A stretch of DNA of 64,000 bases from Geminocystis sp. NIES-3708 (GTDB taxonomy: Bacteria > Cyanobacteriota > Cyanobacteriia > Cyanobacteriales > Cyanobacteriaceae): assembly GCF_001548095.1 (NCBI RefSeq), contig NZ_AP014815.1, forward strand, positions 372,001 to 436,000. The letters are read 5' to 3'. The position numbers and the translations under genes are program-made. The notes under the pieces are model-generated. The model had not been told where the DNA came from. It did not search any database and saw only the letters and a program-made list of their open reading frames with translations. Shown here piece after piece: positions 28,008 to 37,962 of the stretch. Position 1 is the first letter of the stretch, and each line of letters starts with the position of its first letter.

Positions 28008-28982
28008 TTGTCTTCTCGATTATCCATTTGTATTTTTGTTCCCGTAGCACAAATAGTTCATTCTTTAACCCAGTTATTAAGTGGTAATGGTGAATTATCT
28101 GTGTGTGATCGTTATCATTTACATATACTTAATTCTGTGATAGAGTTAAAAGAATTCGTCATAGATAATAAAGAAAAATTAGATTGTTTAATTATTCTTA
28201 ATAATAAGATAGGCATAGAACCAATAATTAACGAATTCTACGAACAAGGCTTGATTCTACCTGTTATTATTCTTGAACCTGACGATCTTGATCTATCCAG
28301 AGAATGTCTAGTGGCAGAGTCAGAAAATAAAATAGATCAAGATAATCCTAAAGAATTTGATTCTCTTAATCATCTTTATCATACCGCCGAAGTGAGAATA
28401 AGATTAAGACAGTTAGGCAATATTACAAAATATATTGATAAAGCTATTGCTCAATTTTTACACCTTGCACCGAGTTGTTCAATTATTGAAAATTCCCAGA
28501 GTCATCAAACATCAAAACCGATAGAAGAAAAACAAAATTTTTTATTATTACAACAAAAAAGATTAGCGGAAAAACTAAAGGAAAGATTAGGATATTTAGG
28601 GGTTTATTATAACAGAAATCCTAACTATTTTTATCGTTATCTTTCTAAGACAGAAAAAGATGAATTAATTAAACAATTAAAAGTAGAGTATAGAGACATT
28701 ATTTTAGAATATTTTAGTGTAGAAAGTGAGGTAAATCAAGCTATTGATCAATTCGTAAATCAATGTTTTTTTGCTGATTTATCTGTATCTCAAATCCTAG
28801 AAATTCATATGGAATTAATGGATGAATTTGCTCAGCAACTAAAATTAGAGGGCAGAAATGAAGATATATTGATTGACTATCGTTTAGCTTTAATTGATCT
28901 TATTGCCCATCTTTGTGAAATGTATCGTCGCTCTATTCCGAAAGAAGATTTGCCTTTTGAAATTTTATTTCCAGTAGATTAA
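28008..28982 (+). CDS. kaiA: Circadian clock protein KaiA
   Basis: The 324-residue protein has an N-terminal pseudo-receiver domain (about 1-160) and a C-terminal four-helix domain (about 175-310) that binds KaiC, with the conserved blocks RLGYLGVYYNRNPN, EIHMELMDEFA, DYRLALIDLIAHLCEMYRRSIP. KaiA stimulates KaiC autophosphorylation. The start is TTG at 28008; the text SSRLSICIFV that follows lines up with known KaiA N-termini, so an internal ATG is unlikely. Protein length exceeds the 284 residues of the S. elongatus protein, partly in the linker region. The weak start may keep KaiA low relative to KaiB and KaiC. Confidence 0.95.
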   Translation: MSSRLSICIFVPVAQIVHSLTQLLSGNGELSVCDRYHLHILNSVIELKEFVIDNKEKLDCLIILNNKIGIEPIINEFYEQGLILPVIILEPDDLDLSRECLVAESENKIDQDNPKEFDSLNHLYHTAEVRIRLRQLGNITKYIDKAIAQFLHLAPSCSIIENSQSHQTSKPIEEKQNFLLLQQKRLAEKLKERLGYLGVYYNRNPNYFYRYLSKTEKDELIKQLKVEYRDIILEYFSVESEVNQAIDQFVNQCFFADLSVSQILEIHMELMDEFAQQLKLEGRNEDILIDYRLALIDLIAHLCEMYRRSIPKEDLPFEILFPVD

Positions 28983-29046
28983 TTTTAAATTAAACATAAT
29001 AATAAAATAAACAACATATTCGATAACTAATTATTGTCAAAACTTT

Positions 29047-29352
29047 ATGAGTCCTTTAAAAAAAACCTATGTCCTTAAGCTATACGTAGCAGGAAATACA
29101 CCTAATTCTGTTAGGGCTTTAAAAACCTTAAAAAATATTCTTGAAGAAGAATTTAAAGGAGTTTATGCCCTCAAAGTTATTGATGTTTTAAAAAATCCTC
29201 AATTAGCAGAAGAAGATAAAATTTTAGCAACTCCAACTCTTTCTAAAGTTTTACCTCCTCCTGTACGGAAAATTATCGGTGATCTTTCTGATCGAGAAAA
29301 AGTTTTGATCGGTTTAGATTTACTCTATGAAGAAATAAGAGATCGAGAATAA
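29047..29352 (+). CDS. kaiB: Circadian clock protein KaiB
   Basis: This 101-residue thioredoxin-like protein, known for switching fold, binds phosphorylated KaiC and sequesters KaiA. The block [19 protein letters not shown] and the later [16 protein letters not shown] are diagnostic. It starts 64 bases after kaiA and ends 70 bases before kaiC, the standard order. Confidence 0.97.
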   Translation: MSPLKKTYVLKLYVAGNTPNSVRALKTLKNILEEEFKGVYALKVIDVLKNPQLAEEDKILATPTLSKVLPPPVRKIIGDLSDREKVLIGLDLLYEEIRDRE

Positions 29353-29422
29353 TTTAATTGGAACATTATTTTGTCATATAAAACTACTTTTTAAAAAATT
29401 TAATTTAGACTTAATTTTAATA

Positions 29423-30967
29423 ATGAATAATATAGAAAAAGAACAATTAAGAGCAAAAGGAGTCAAAAAAATTCGTACCATGATCGAAGGATTTGATGAA
29501 ATCAGTCATGGTGGTATTCCTATTGGTAGAACAACTTTAGTTAGTGGTACTTCAGGTACAGGAAAAACCCTTTTTGCAATCCAATTTTTATATCATGGCA
29601 TCAAATATTTTGATTATCCTGGATTACTGATTACCTTTGAAGAATCACCCTATGACATTATCCAAAATGCCTATAGTTTTGGGTGGGATTTACAAAGTTT
29701 AATTGATGAAGGTAAACTGTTTATCTTAGACGCATCACCAGATCCTGAAGGACAGGAAGTGGTTGGTAATTTTGATCTATCCGCTTTAATTGAAAGAATC
29801 CAATATGCCGTTAAGAAATATCAGGCAAAATTAGTATCTATCGATTCTGTTACTGCCGTTTTTCAACAGTATGACGCTGCACCAGTGGTAAGAAGAGAAA
29901 TATTCCGCCTTGTAGCTCGATTAAAACTACTAAATGTAACTTCTATTATGACTACCGAAAGACTAGAAGAATACGGTCCTGTAGCTAGATTTGGAGTAGA
30001 AGAATTTGTCTCAGATAATGTCGTGATTGTGCGTAATGTGTTAGAAGGAGAAAGAAGAAGAAGGACAATTGAAATCCTAAAGTTAAGAGGCACAACCCAC
30101 ATGAAAGGGGAATATCCTTTTACCATTACTACTGATGGCGTTAATATTTTTCCCCTTGGTGCGATGCAACTTACTCAACGCTCGTCTAACACTCGTAGTT
30201 CATCAGGCATCAAAACCCTTGATCAAATGTGCGGAGGGGGATTCTTTAAAGATTCGATTATCCTAGCTACAGGAGCAACTGGTACGGGTAAAACCTTGTT
30301 AGTCAGTAAATTTTTAGAAGAAGGTTGCCGACAAGGAGAAAGGGCAATTTTATTCGCCTATGAAGAATCACGAGCTCAACTATCCCGTAATGCTTCTTCT
30401 TGGGGCATCGATTTTGAACAAATGGAAGACAAGGGATTATTAAAGTTATTATGTTCTTATCCTGAATCTGCTGGTTTAGAAGATCATTTACAAATGATTA
30501 AATCTGAAATTGCTGAATTTAAGCCCAGTCGTATCGCTATTGATTCTTTATCAGCTTTAGCTAGAGGGGTTACTAATAACGCTTTTCGTCAATTTGTGAT
30601 TGGTGTGACAGGATACGCAAAACAACAGGAAATTACTGGTTTTTTCACTAATACAACAGATCAGTTTATGGGAGGACATTCTATTACAGAATCCCATATT
30701 TCTACTATTACTGACACAATTTTAATGTTACAATATGTAGAGATTAGAGGCGAAATGTCTCGAGCAATTAATGTCTTTAAAATGCGGGGATCATGGCATG
30801 ATAAAGGTATTCGAGAATATACTATCAGTAAAGACGGTCCTGATATTAAAGATTCCTTCCGTAACTACGAACGTATTATTAGCGGTTCTCCCACTCGTAT
30901 TAGTATTGATGAGAAAACAGAGTTATCTCGCATTGTCAAAAATGTAAAAGACAAAACGGTAGAGTAG
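29423..30967 (+). CDS. kaiC: Circadian clock ATPase/autokinase KaiC
   Basis: The 514-residue protein has two RecA-like ATPase domains. Walker A motifs are GTSGTGKT (42-49, CI) and GATGTGKT (284-291, CII). The CII phosphosites are Ser427 and Thr428 in ESHISTITDT, equivalent to Ser431/Thr432 of S. elongatus. The C-terminal tail contains SPTRISIDEKTELSR, the KaiA-binding segment region. It is the third gene of kaiABC and only 25 bases separate it from tex. Confidence 0.98.
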   Translation: MNNIEKEQLRAKGVKKIRTMIEGFDEISHGGIPIGRTTLVSGTSGTGKTLFAIQFLYHGIKYFDYPGLLITFEESPYDIIQNAYSFGWDLQSLIDEGKLFILDASPDPEGQEVVGNFDLSALIERIQYAVKKYQAKLVSIDSVTAVFQQYDAAPVVRREIFRLVARLKLLNVTSIMTTERLEEYGPVARFGVEEFVSDNVVIVRNVLEGERRRRTIEILKLRGTTHMKGEYPFTITTDGVNIFPLGAMQLTQRSSNTRSSSGIKTLDQMCGGGFFKDSIILATGATGTGKTLLVSKFLEEGCRQGERAILFAYEESRAQLSRNASSWGIDFEQMEDKGLLKLLCSYPESAGLEDHLQMIKSEIAEFKPSRIAIDSLSALARGVTNNAFRQFVIGVTGYAKQQEITGFFTNTTDQFMGGHSITESHISTITDTILMLQYVEIRGEMSRAINVFKMRGSWHDKGIREYTISKDGPDIKDSFRNYERIISGSPTRISIDEKTELSRIVKNVKDKTVE

Positions 30968-30992
30968 TCATATTATTAATTAATTTTAAAAA

Positions 30993-33140
30993 ATGCTCAA
31001 TATTCCTCAAGTTATCGCTAATGAATTATCTCTCAATATTCACAATGTTAACGGTGCTTTAGATTTATTAGTCGAAGGTGCTACAATTCCTTTTATTGCT
31101 CGTTATCGGAAGGAAAAAACAGGCTCATTAAATGAAATTGAATTAAGAGATATTAATGATCGTTTTATCTACTTACAAGAATTAGAAGCTCGAAAACAAG
31201 TTATCTTAGATGGTATAGCCTCTCAAAATCTTCTCAATGATACTTTAAAAGCTCAAATTCTTGCTTGTTTACAAAAAAATGAGCTTGAAGATCTTTATTT
31301 ACCATATAAGCCAAAAAGGCGCACAAGGGCGACTATGGCGAAGGAAAAAGGCTTAACCCCCCTTGCTGAATTTATTAAAAGTCTCAATCATCCTCAAGCA
31401 AAACCTTTATTGATGGAGAAGGAAGCCGAAAAATATTTATCAGAAGAGGTAAATAGTATTGAAAATGCCTTAAATGGTGCTGGGGATATTCTAGCGGAAG
31501 AAATAGCTGAAAAAGCTGAATTGAGAGCATATCTACGAGATTTTATCGCAGAAAATGGATCATTTATTTCTCACATCAAAAATGACTATCCTGAAGGCAG
31601 CACCAAGTTTGAAATGTATCGGAATTTTCAGAGTAAACTTACTAAAATAGCACCCCATAATATTCTTGCGTTATTTCGTGGAGAAGCGGAAAAAATTCTC
31701 ATGGTAGATATTGATTTTGATGAGTCTGGAGTGTTGAATTACTTAGAGTCAAAGATAATTGACACAAAAATTAATAGGGTAAAAGAATTTTATCGAGAAA
31801 TGCTTAAAGATAGTTTTAACCGTTTGCTCAAACCTGCTTTAATTAGGGATGTACGTTCGGAAATCAAGACATGGGCGGATGTCGAATCTATTAAAATCTT
31901 TGAAGCTAATTTACGAGAATTATTATTGTCTCCCCCTGCGGGTATGAAATCAACTTTAGCGATTGATCCCGGATTTCGTACAGGTTGCAAAGTTGCGATT
32001 CTTTCGGAAACAGGGCAATTTTTAGAATATCAGACAATTTTTCCCCATAGTGGTGATGAAAAAAGAGCTTTTGCGAAAGATAACATAAAAAAGCTCATCC
32101 ATAAATATAATATTGAGTTAATTGCCATCGGTAACGGCACAGCAGGCAGGGAAACAGAAGAATTTATTACGGAAGTTTTGGCAAATCTCGACAAAAAACC
32201 CATTAAAGTTATGGTAAATGAATCCGGTGCATCTATTTATTCTGCTAGTGATGTAGCTATTTCTGAGTTTCCTGATTTAGATATAACCATCAGAGGTGCA
32301 ATTAGTATTGGTAGAAGACTACAAGATCCTTTAGCAGAGTTAGTCAAAATTGATCCAAAGTCCATTGGTGTGGGACAATATCAACATGATGTGGATCAAA
32401 AATTGCTGAAGAAAAACTTAGAAGAAACCGTCGAAAGTTGTGTTAATTATGTTGGTGTGGATTTGAATACTGCTTCTAAAGAATTGTTGATGTTTGTGTC
32501 AGGAATTAATCAGACAATTGCGAATAATATTGTTAGTTATCGTAATGAAAAAGGCACATTTAAAAATAGAAAAGAATTATTAAAAGTAAAAAAATTAGGA
32601 GCAAAAACCTTTGAATTAGCGGCAGGATTCTTACGTATTCGTGATAGTGAAAACCCTTTAGACAATACAGCAGTGCATCCTGAGAGTTATGATATTGTGA
32701 AAACAATTTTTTCTGATTTAAAAATATCTTTATCTGATCTTACCAATATCAATGAAAAGATTAAAAATATAAATTTAAAACAATATATAACTGAAAATAT
32801 TGGACTCCCTACGTTACAAGATATAATCAAAGAATTAGAGAAACCAGGTAGAGATCCCCGTGCAAAGTTTCAATATGCAACATTTAGGGATGACATCAAA
32901 GAAGTTCGAGACTTAAAAGTAGGAATGGAGTTAGAAGGAATTGTCACTAATGTAGTTAATTTTGGTGCTTTTGTTGATATCGGAGTACATCAAGATGCTT
33001 TAGTACATATATCTCAATTAGCAGATAAATTTGTCAGTGATACTAACGAAATTGTTAAGGTTGGGCAGGTAGTAAAAGTGCGAGTTTTAGAGGTGAATGA
33101 AAAGTTAAATAGAATCAGCTTATCAATGAAAAGTAATTAA
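30993..33140 (+). CDS. tex: Tex family RNA-binding transcription accessory protein
   Basis: The 715-residue protein begins with the Tex N-terminal domain (LLVEGATIPFIARYRKEKTG), contains a YqgF-like nuclease fold around 325-430 (STLAIDPGFRTGCKVAIL), helix-hairpin-helix motifs near 500-560 and a C-terminal S1 RNA-binding domain from about 642 (MELEGIVTNVVNFGAFVDIG). Tex contributes to transcription and RNA-related processes. It starts 25 bases after kaiC and is probably read from the same transcript at least in part. It is convergent with ndhD. Confidence 0.95.
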   Translation: MLNIPQVIANELSLNIHNVNGALDLLVEGATIPFIARYRKEKTGSLNEIELRDINDRFIYLQELEARKQVILDGIASQNLLNDTLKAQILACLQKNELEDLYLPYKPKRRTRATMAKEKGLTPLAEFIKSLNHPQAKPLLMEKEAEKYLSEEVNSIENALNGAGDILAEEIAEKAELRAYLRDFIAENGSFISHIKNDYPEGSTKFEMYRNFQSKLTKIAPHNILALFRGEAEKILMVDIDFDESGVLNYLESKIIDTKINRVKEFYREMLKDSFNRLLKPALIRDVRSEIKTWADVESIKIFEANLRELLLSPPAGMKSTLAIDPGFRTGCKVAILSETGQFLEYQTIFPHSGDEKRAFAKDNIKKLIHKYNIELIAIGNGTAGRETEEFITEVLANLDKKPIKVMVNESGASIYSASDVAISEFPDLDITIRGAISIGRRLQDPLAELVKIDPKSIGVGQYQHDVDQKLLKKNLEETVESCVNYVGVDLNTASKELLMFVSGINQTIANNIVSYRNEKGTFKNRKELLKVKKLGAKTFELAAGFLRIRDSENPLDNTAVHPESYDIVKTIFSDLKISLSDLTNINEKIKNINLKQYITENIGLPTLQDIIKELEKPGRDPRAKFQYATFRDDIKEVRDLKVGMELEGIVTNVVNFGAFVDIGVHQDALVHISQLADKFVSDTNEIVKVGQVVKVRVLEVNEKLNRISLSMKSN

Positions 33141-33165
33141 GAGTTACGAATAAGGAATTTAATCA

Positions 33166-33186
33166 TTGTTAATTGTTAATTGTTAA
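33166..33186. repeat. TTGTTAA short tandem repeat
   Basis: About three tandem copies of the heptad TTGTTAA lie between the convergent ends of tex and ndhD. It is the same type of slippage repeat as at 9784. Confidence 0.7.
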
Positions 33187-34668
33187 TTATGAATGATTAA
33201 TTGTTACCTGTTGATTTCCATATAAAATTGCCGTGGCTTGAGTTTCACTCCAACGAGTCATTAAATGAGGTTGTAAACCAAAAATAACAATAATAAAAGC
33301 AAGAATTAAAGCTGGTATTTTTTCACTCCATAAAACTTTTGGTAAATTACTTAATTCGGGAGTTAAACGCCCGAAAAATACTTTATTTACCATTAATAAA
33401 AAGTAAACTGCCGTTAATCCAGTGCCGATTAAGCATAATAGAGTAGGAATAGGAAATACAGGAAAACTGCCTCGAAAAACAAGAAATTCTGAGATGAAAC
33501 CCACCATACCCGGAATGCCAGAACTAGCCATAACTGCTACAATCATTAAGCTGCCAGTTATGGGTAAGCCTTTTTCAGGATTGAGTAAGCCTTTTAAATA
33601 GTCAACATCTCGACTACCTGTTTTTTTGTACACTATGCCGACTAAAATGAATAACATTGCGGAAATTAAGCCATGACTAATCATTTGTAAGATGGAAGCA
33701 TTAATGCTTAGTCTGGTTGTTGCGGCGGCGGCTAACAATATGTAAGCCATGTGTGCAATTGATGAATAAGCGACTACTTTTTTCATGTCTTTTTGGGCAA
33801 TGGCACAACAAGCACCATATAAAGCACTTATTCCCGCTAAAATTGCTAAGTAAGGTGCACAAATTACCCAAGCATCTCGGAAAAAGCCGATACCAAAACG
33901 TAATAATCCATAAGTGCCGAGTTTTAGTAAGACTCCAGCTAATAAAACAGAAACAGGAGTACTAGCTTCTACGTGGGCATCTGGTAGCCAAGTATGAAAG
34001 GGAAATATCGGGATTTTGATAAATAAACCGATTAAAAGGGGAATTAATAGCAAAATTTGACTATTTAATGTCAATGAATGAGATTTTAAGGGCTCAAATG
34101 CGAAAGTTGTTTCACCACTTAACCAGACTAAACCGAGGAAGGAGATTAAGACTAAAAATCCTGATAAGGCGGTATAGAGTAAAAATTTCATCGCCGCATA
34201 ACCTCTTTTTGCACCACCCCATACAGCAATAAGAAAATATAACGGCACAATTTCTATTTCATAGAAAAGGAAAAAGAGAAGTAAATTTTGGGCTAAAAAT
34301 GCGCCCGCAACACCTCCACTTAATAGTAAAATCATTCCATAATAAAAACGAGGGCGCTGTATATCTTTGGGAGTAATATAAAGGGCAATTAGTGTTAATA
34401 AACTATTGAGGCAAAGGAGAGGAAAAGATAAACCATCAATGCCTAAATCATACCCCAAGCCAAGCCAATTTAACCAGACAAAATTTTCAGTAAATTGTAA
34501 ATCAGTAATTTCAGTATTAAAATTTAATCCTAATATAATATTAAGACTAAAGATGATTACTGCTATTATTAAAGAAATATTTTTATAAATTAAAGCATTT
34601 TTAAAGCTAGGTAAAAAACAAATAACAATAGCAGAAACTATAGGAATCCAAATAAATAAACTCAGCAT
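33187..34668 (-). CDS. ndhD: NDH-1 subunit NdhD (CO2-uptake or related paralog)
   Basis: The 493-residue polytopic protein has the proton-translocating core: YDLGIDGLSFPLL, FFLFYEIEIVPLYFLI with its key Glu, FHTWLPDAHVEASTPVSVLLAG, and KKVVAYSSIAHMAYILL. It lies 193 bases downstream of an NdhF gene on the same strand. This NdhF-NdhD pairing is that of NDH-1MS-type complexes used for CO2 hydration, paralogs D3/F3 or D4/F4. No cupA/cupS gene follows, which favours the constitutive D4/F4 form. The paralog number is inferred. Confidence 0.9.
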   Translation of the reverse strand: MLSLFIWIPIVSAIVICFLPSFKNALIYKNISLIIAVIIFSLNIILGLNFNTEITDLQFTENFVWLNWLGLGYDLGIDGLSFPLLCLNSLLTLIALYITPKDIQRPRFYYGMILLLSGGVAGAFLAQNLLLFFLFYEIEIVPLYFLIAVWGGAKRGYAAMKFLLYTALSGFLVLISFLGLVWLSGETTFAFEPLKSHSLTLNSQILLLIPLLIGLFIKIPIFPFHTWLPDAHVEASTPVSVLLAGVLLKLGTYGLLRFGIGFFRDAWVICAPYLAILAGISALYGACCAIAQKDMKKVVAYSSIAHMAYILLAAAATTRLSINASILQMISHGLISAMLFILVGIVYKKTGSRDVDYLKGLLNPEKGLPITGSLMIVAVMASSGIPGMVGFISEFLVFRGSFPVFPIPTLLCLIGTGLTAVYFLLMVNKVFFGRLTPELSNLPKVLWSEKIPALILAFIIVIFGLQPHLMTRWSETQATAILYGNQQVTINHS

Positions 34669-34861
34669 TTTTATTAATAAATAGTGATTAAAAAGACTAG
34701 CAGACTGGAAGACTAGGAGAATTTTATTTATTAATTTCTCATTCCTAACTCCAGCAAGTAAGCATTAGACACAAGTGTAAAATTTTTAAAAATCTATTTT
34801 AAGTGAAAAATTATCAATTTTAATAACTATTGCCTATTGCCTGACTTCTACAAGAAGTCTA

Positions 34862-36751
34862 TTAAAATAATGACCAATAATTGATAATATTTTCCCATTG
34901 TCCGCTTAAAATTAACCACATCAATAAGCTAACACCAATAAGAATAGTCATGATATAAAATTGTGATTGTCCAGAAGTGTTATATTTAAGAGCATTACCG
35001 CTAAAAATGGTTACTAAGCTCACAAGATTGACTATTCCATCAATAACATAGCGATCGCACCATGTGGTAAGTTTAGCTAAATTAGACACAAAAGCTACTA
35101 CTGTAAACTGATAGATTTTATCAAGGTAAAAATCGTAGGCTAAAAGATCTTGAATAACACGAATAGACTTCTCTACGGGGCGATTCCATCCTCTTCTTAA
35201 AGGAGCAAAAGTACCAATCAAGCAACCAATTAAGCCAGAAGCTATTATCAAAAATAATCCGTAATTGGTTGGAAAACTATCGTTATTGATAATAGGAGTA
35301 ATATTATTTAACCACTGAGAATAATTTAAAGGTACAAGAGGTGCAACTAAAGTAATGATCGTTAAAGATACCATCGGTATGGCCATTTGCCAAGGTACTT
35401 CTGGTGCACGACGACTTTTTGCTTGAGGTTTACCGAGAAAGACTAAACGAAAAACTCTGGTGAAATTCAAGGCATTAACAAAATTAACGATTAATAAAAT
35501 AATTAATAACCACCACGTAACTTTTAAGTTACCGTTAAACCAACGACTAAAAGTCATTAACATTCCTAGAGGTAATAACCCTACAATTCCAGCACTTCCT
35601 GTCATATAAGCCAATGTTGTTGCGGGCATTTTTGACCAAATTCCTCCCAATTCGGTGATATTTTGACTAGTGGTTGTTAAAATTATTGAACCTGCACTCA
35701 TAAACAATAAAGCTTTTGCCACCCCATGAGTAAATAATATCAAAAAAGCAATATCCACATGACCCATACCCACAGCGATAAATACTAAACCTAAATAAGC
35801 ACTGGTAGAATGACAAAGAGTACGCTTGAGGTCTATTTGTGCCAAGGCAATTAATGAGCCTCCAATAGCACTAATTCCACCGATAACGATTAAAGTATTT
35901 GTGACGACAGGGGAAAGGTTAAAAACTGGCTCCAATTTTATTAATACATAAGCACCAGCAGAAACAACAATAGAGTTTCTCATGATACTAGCAGGATTTG
36001 GTCCTTCCATACCTTCATCTAGCCAGAGATTTAAAGGAAATTGAGCACATTTGCCGATAGGTCCAGAAATTAAAGCTAAACCAATCAAAGTTACTGTAAA
36101 AGTAGGTAAAGGAGAAATTTCTGCCCATTTTTGCAGTTCTGAGAAACTTAGTCCTGCTCCGTCACTCGAAAGTGCGACAATTCCCATCAATAAAAGAATG
36201 TCTCCTACTCGTTTTGTTAAAAAGGCATCTCTAGCGGCAGTAACAACTAATGGTTGTGCATACCAAAAACCTACTAATAAATATGTGGAAAGAGTTAGTA
36301 ACTCTAACAATCCATAGCTTAGTAAAAGAGAGTTACTTAATGCTAATCCTCCCAATGCTGCTTCAAAAAATCCCATTAAACCAAAAAATCTGGCGATCGC
36401 CCAATCTTTCTCCATGTAACCTAACGCAAATATTTGAGCCAGAAGACTGATACCACTCACTAACTGCAATGCACCAACACTAACAGGAGAAATTTCGATA
36501 GCAAAAGATAAATCTAAATCAGCAATACTAAACCAAGGAAAAATAATATTTTGAGCTGGTTTGTGCCAAATATGAGCATAAACAATACTATCATGTATAA
36601 AAGATAGTACTGTCATAAAGATATTGATATAAGCGGCTGGTCGTGGCCCTGTCTTATGAATAAAACCTAATGCCCAAGGCAGACTTAAAACTGCACCCAA
36701 TAAACCATATAAAGGCACTAACCAAATATAATGTACTAAAAAATCTATCAT
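34862..36751 (-). CDS. ndhF: NDH-1 subunit NdhF (CO2-uptake-type paralog)
   Basis: The 629-residue protein is the NuoL homologue at the distal end of the membrane arm. It shows about 16 hydrophobic segments with LLELLTLSTYLLVGFWY, FPLNLWLDEGMEGPNPASIM and KRTLCHSTSAYLGL. The DEGMEGPNPAS text differs from respiratory NdhF1 (usually PDAMEGPTPIS), consistent with the F3/F4 branch of CO2-uptake complexes. It heads an ndhF-ndhD operon. The 302 bases before it contain no gene. Confidence 0.9.
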   Translation of the reverse strand: MIDFLVHYIWLVPLYGLLGAVLSLPWALGFIHKTGPRPAAYINIFMTVLSFIHDSIVYAHIWHKPAQNIIFPWFSIADLDLSFAIEISPVSVGALQLVSGISLLAQIFALGYMEKDWAIARFFGLMGFFEAALGGLALSNSLLLSYGLLELLTLSTYLLVGFWYAQPLVVTAARDAFLTKRVGDILLLMGIVALSSDGAGLSFSELQKWAEISPLPTFTVTLIGLALISGPIGKCAQFPLNLWLDEGMEGPNPASIMRNSIVVSAGAYVLIKLEPVFNLSPVVTNTLIVIGGISAIGGSLIALAQIDLKRTLCHSTSAYLGLVFIAVGMGHVDIAFLILFTHGVAKALLFMSAGSIILTTTSQNITELGGIWSKMPATTLAYMTGSAGIVGLLPLGMLMTFSRWFNGNLKVTWWLLIILLIVNFVNALNFTRVFRLVFLGKPQAKSRRAPEVPWQMAIPMVSLTIITLVAPLVPLNYSQWLNNITPIINNDSFPTNYGLFLIIASGLIGCLIGTFAPLRRGWNRPVEKSIRVIQDLLAYDFYLDKIYQFTVVAFVSNLAKLTTWCDRYVIDGIVNLVSLVTIFSGNALKYNTSGQSQFYIMTILIGVSLLMWLILSGQWENIINYWSLF

Positions 36752-37053
36752 TCTTACTTTTTTATATTGATATTAATCATCAAAACATATGGGATCAATC
36801 TTATAGCAATGTGTTAATCAATGATCAGATTTCTCTATAAAAGATTCTGATACCATTGTCAATTTTCTATAATTGACTTAGGAAAAAAGTTTTGATAGAG
36901 ATAAAAAATTACTTTGAATTTTAGTATAGTTAATTATTCATGAAAAAAAGGTATAAAAAATATAGAAATAGAAATGGGTAATAATTAAATCATTAAGCTA
37001 TTCAATTTTATTATTTATTATCATAATCTATCTGGAATATTTAGTACAAAATT
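36752..37053. other. Divergent intergenic region with inverted repeat
   Basis: The 302 bases separate divergent ndhF and the SHOCT-repeat gene and hold no reading frame. A perfect seven-base stem GTCAATT-ttctat-AATTGAC lies at 36858-36877, about 107 bases before ndhF. It might be an operator, but no known CcmR/NdhR consensus (TCAATG-N10-ATCAAT) is intact. No other signal was seen. Confidence 0.5.
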
Positions 37054-37917
37054 ATGGCAAAAACTTATTTTATTAGTCATAGCAATCAAGATTTAGAAAA
37101 AATTTATCGCACAACTATTTTATGGTTTAAAGGAAAACAATATGAAGTAGAAGGAACGGAAAAACAAGGTATTTATTTGATTCAAGCTAGAAAAACGAGT
37201 ACAATTAGAACATTATTAGGTTCAAATTTAGCCTTTAAAATTCAGATTTATTTCTCTAATGATAAATTGATTAATAATAAAGAATTAATAGTCGAAACTA
37301 CAAGGGGAAAATGGATTCAAAATATTGCTGGGGCGAGTTTTGCTGGTATTTTCACCAGTGGCTTTACCATTATGACTGGTATTGCTACTGCTGGATGGGG
37401 ATTTTTGCTAGAAAATGAGTTAATTGCTTACCTCGAAAATGAACTTAATTTTAAGCGAGTTAATACAGATATTTCTAATGAGGATAATCAAGATATTTCC
37501 AGACCTAATAATAACAATACTTCTACGAATATTTCTCAAAATACAGAAGAAAAGCGTATCATTAATGAATTAGAAGCAGAAATTAATAAACTAGAAATTG
37601 CTTTTACTGATGAAATTTTAACAGAAGCAGAATTTACCAGAAAAAAAGCTATTTTAGAAAGAAAAATTGATGATTATGAAGTTAATTTAGTTATCGAAGA
37701 AAAAATTGCTAAATTGCAAGATGCTTTTTCTCAAGGTATATTAGATCAGATGGAATATGAAGAAAAAGTTCATGAACTAGAAGCTAATATGAGAGAAACA
37801 ATTTTACAAGAAAGACGATTAGAACGAAATAAAATCAAAATTATTAAGTTAAAAGAGGCTTTCAATAATGGAATTATTACCAAAGAAGAATACCAACGGA
37901 AAATAGCTAATTTATGA
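37054..37917 (+). CDS. Protein with three C-terminal SHOCT-like repeats
   Basis: The 287-residue product has an N-terminal alpha/beta-like domain (1-85), a hydrophobic stretch (about 90-120), a linker (about 135-165) and three 23-residue helical motifs at 179-201, 220-242 and 265-287: KLEIAFTDEILTEAEF, KLQDAFSQGILDQMEY and KLKEAFNNGIITKEEY as their cores. Each matches the SHOCT pattern (L-x(3)-G/D-x-I/L-T-x-x-E-[FY]). SHOCT motifs sit at protein ends and are thought to mediate oligomerisation. The N-terminal domain is not recognised with certainty, so no function is given. Confidence 0.75.
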   Translation: MAKTYFISHSNQDLEKIYRTTILWFKGKQYEVEGTEKQGIYLIQARKTSTIRTLLGSNLAFKIQIYFSNDKLINNKELIVETTRGKWIQNIAGASFAGIFTSGFTIMTGIATAGWGFLLENELIAYLENELNFKRVNTDISNEDNQDISRPNNNNTSTNISQNTEEKRIINELEAEINKLEIAFTDEILTEAEFTRKKAILERKIDDYEVNLVIEEKIAKLQDAFSQGILDQMEYEEKVHELEANMRETILQERRLERNKIKIIKLKEAFNNGIITKEEYQRKIANL

Positions 37918-37962
37918 CTTATATTTATCAATAAAAAAATAGCATTACTATTATTTATTTTT

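Noticed and set aside
36780-36830. CcmR/NdhR operator before ndhF
   Set aside because: Pieces such as TCAATG and ATCAAT occur but not in the required order and spacing.
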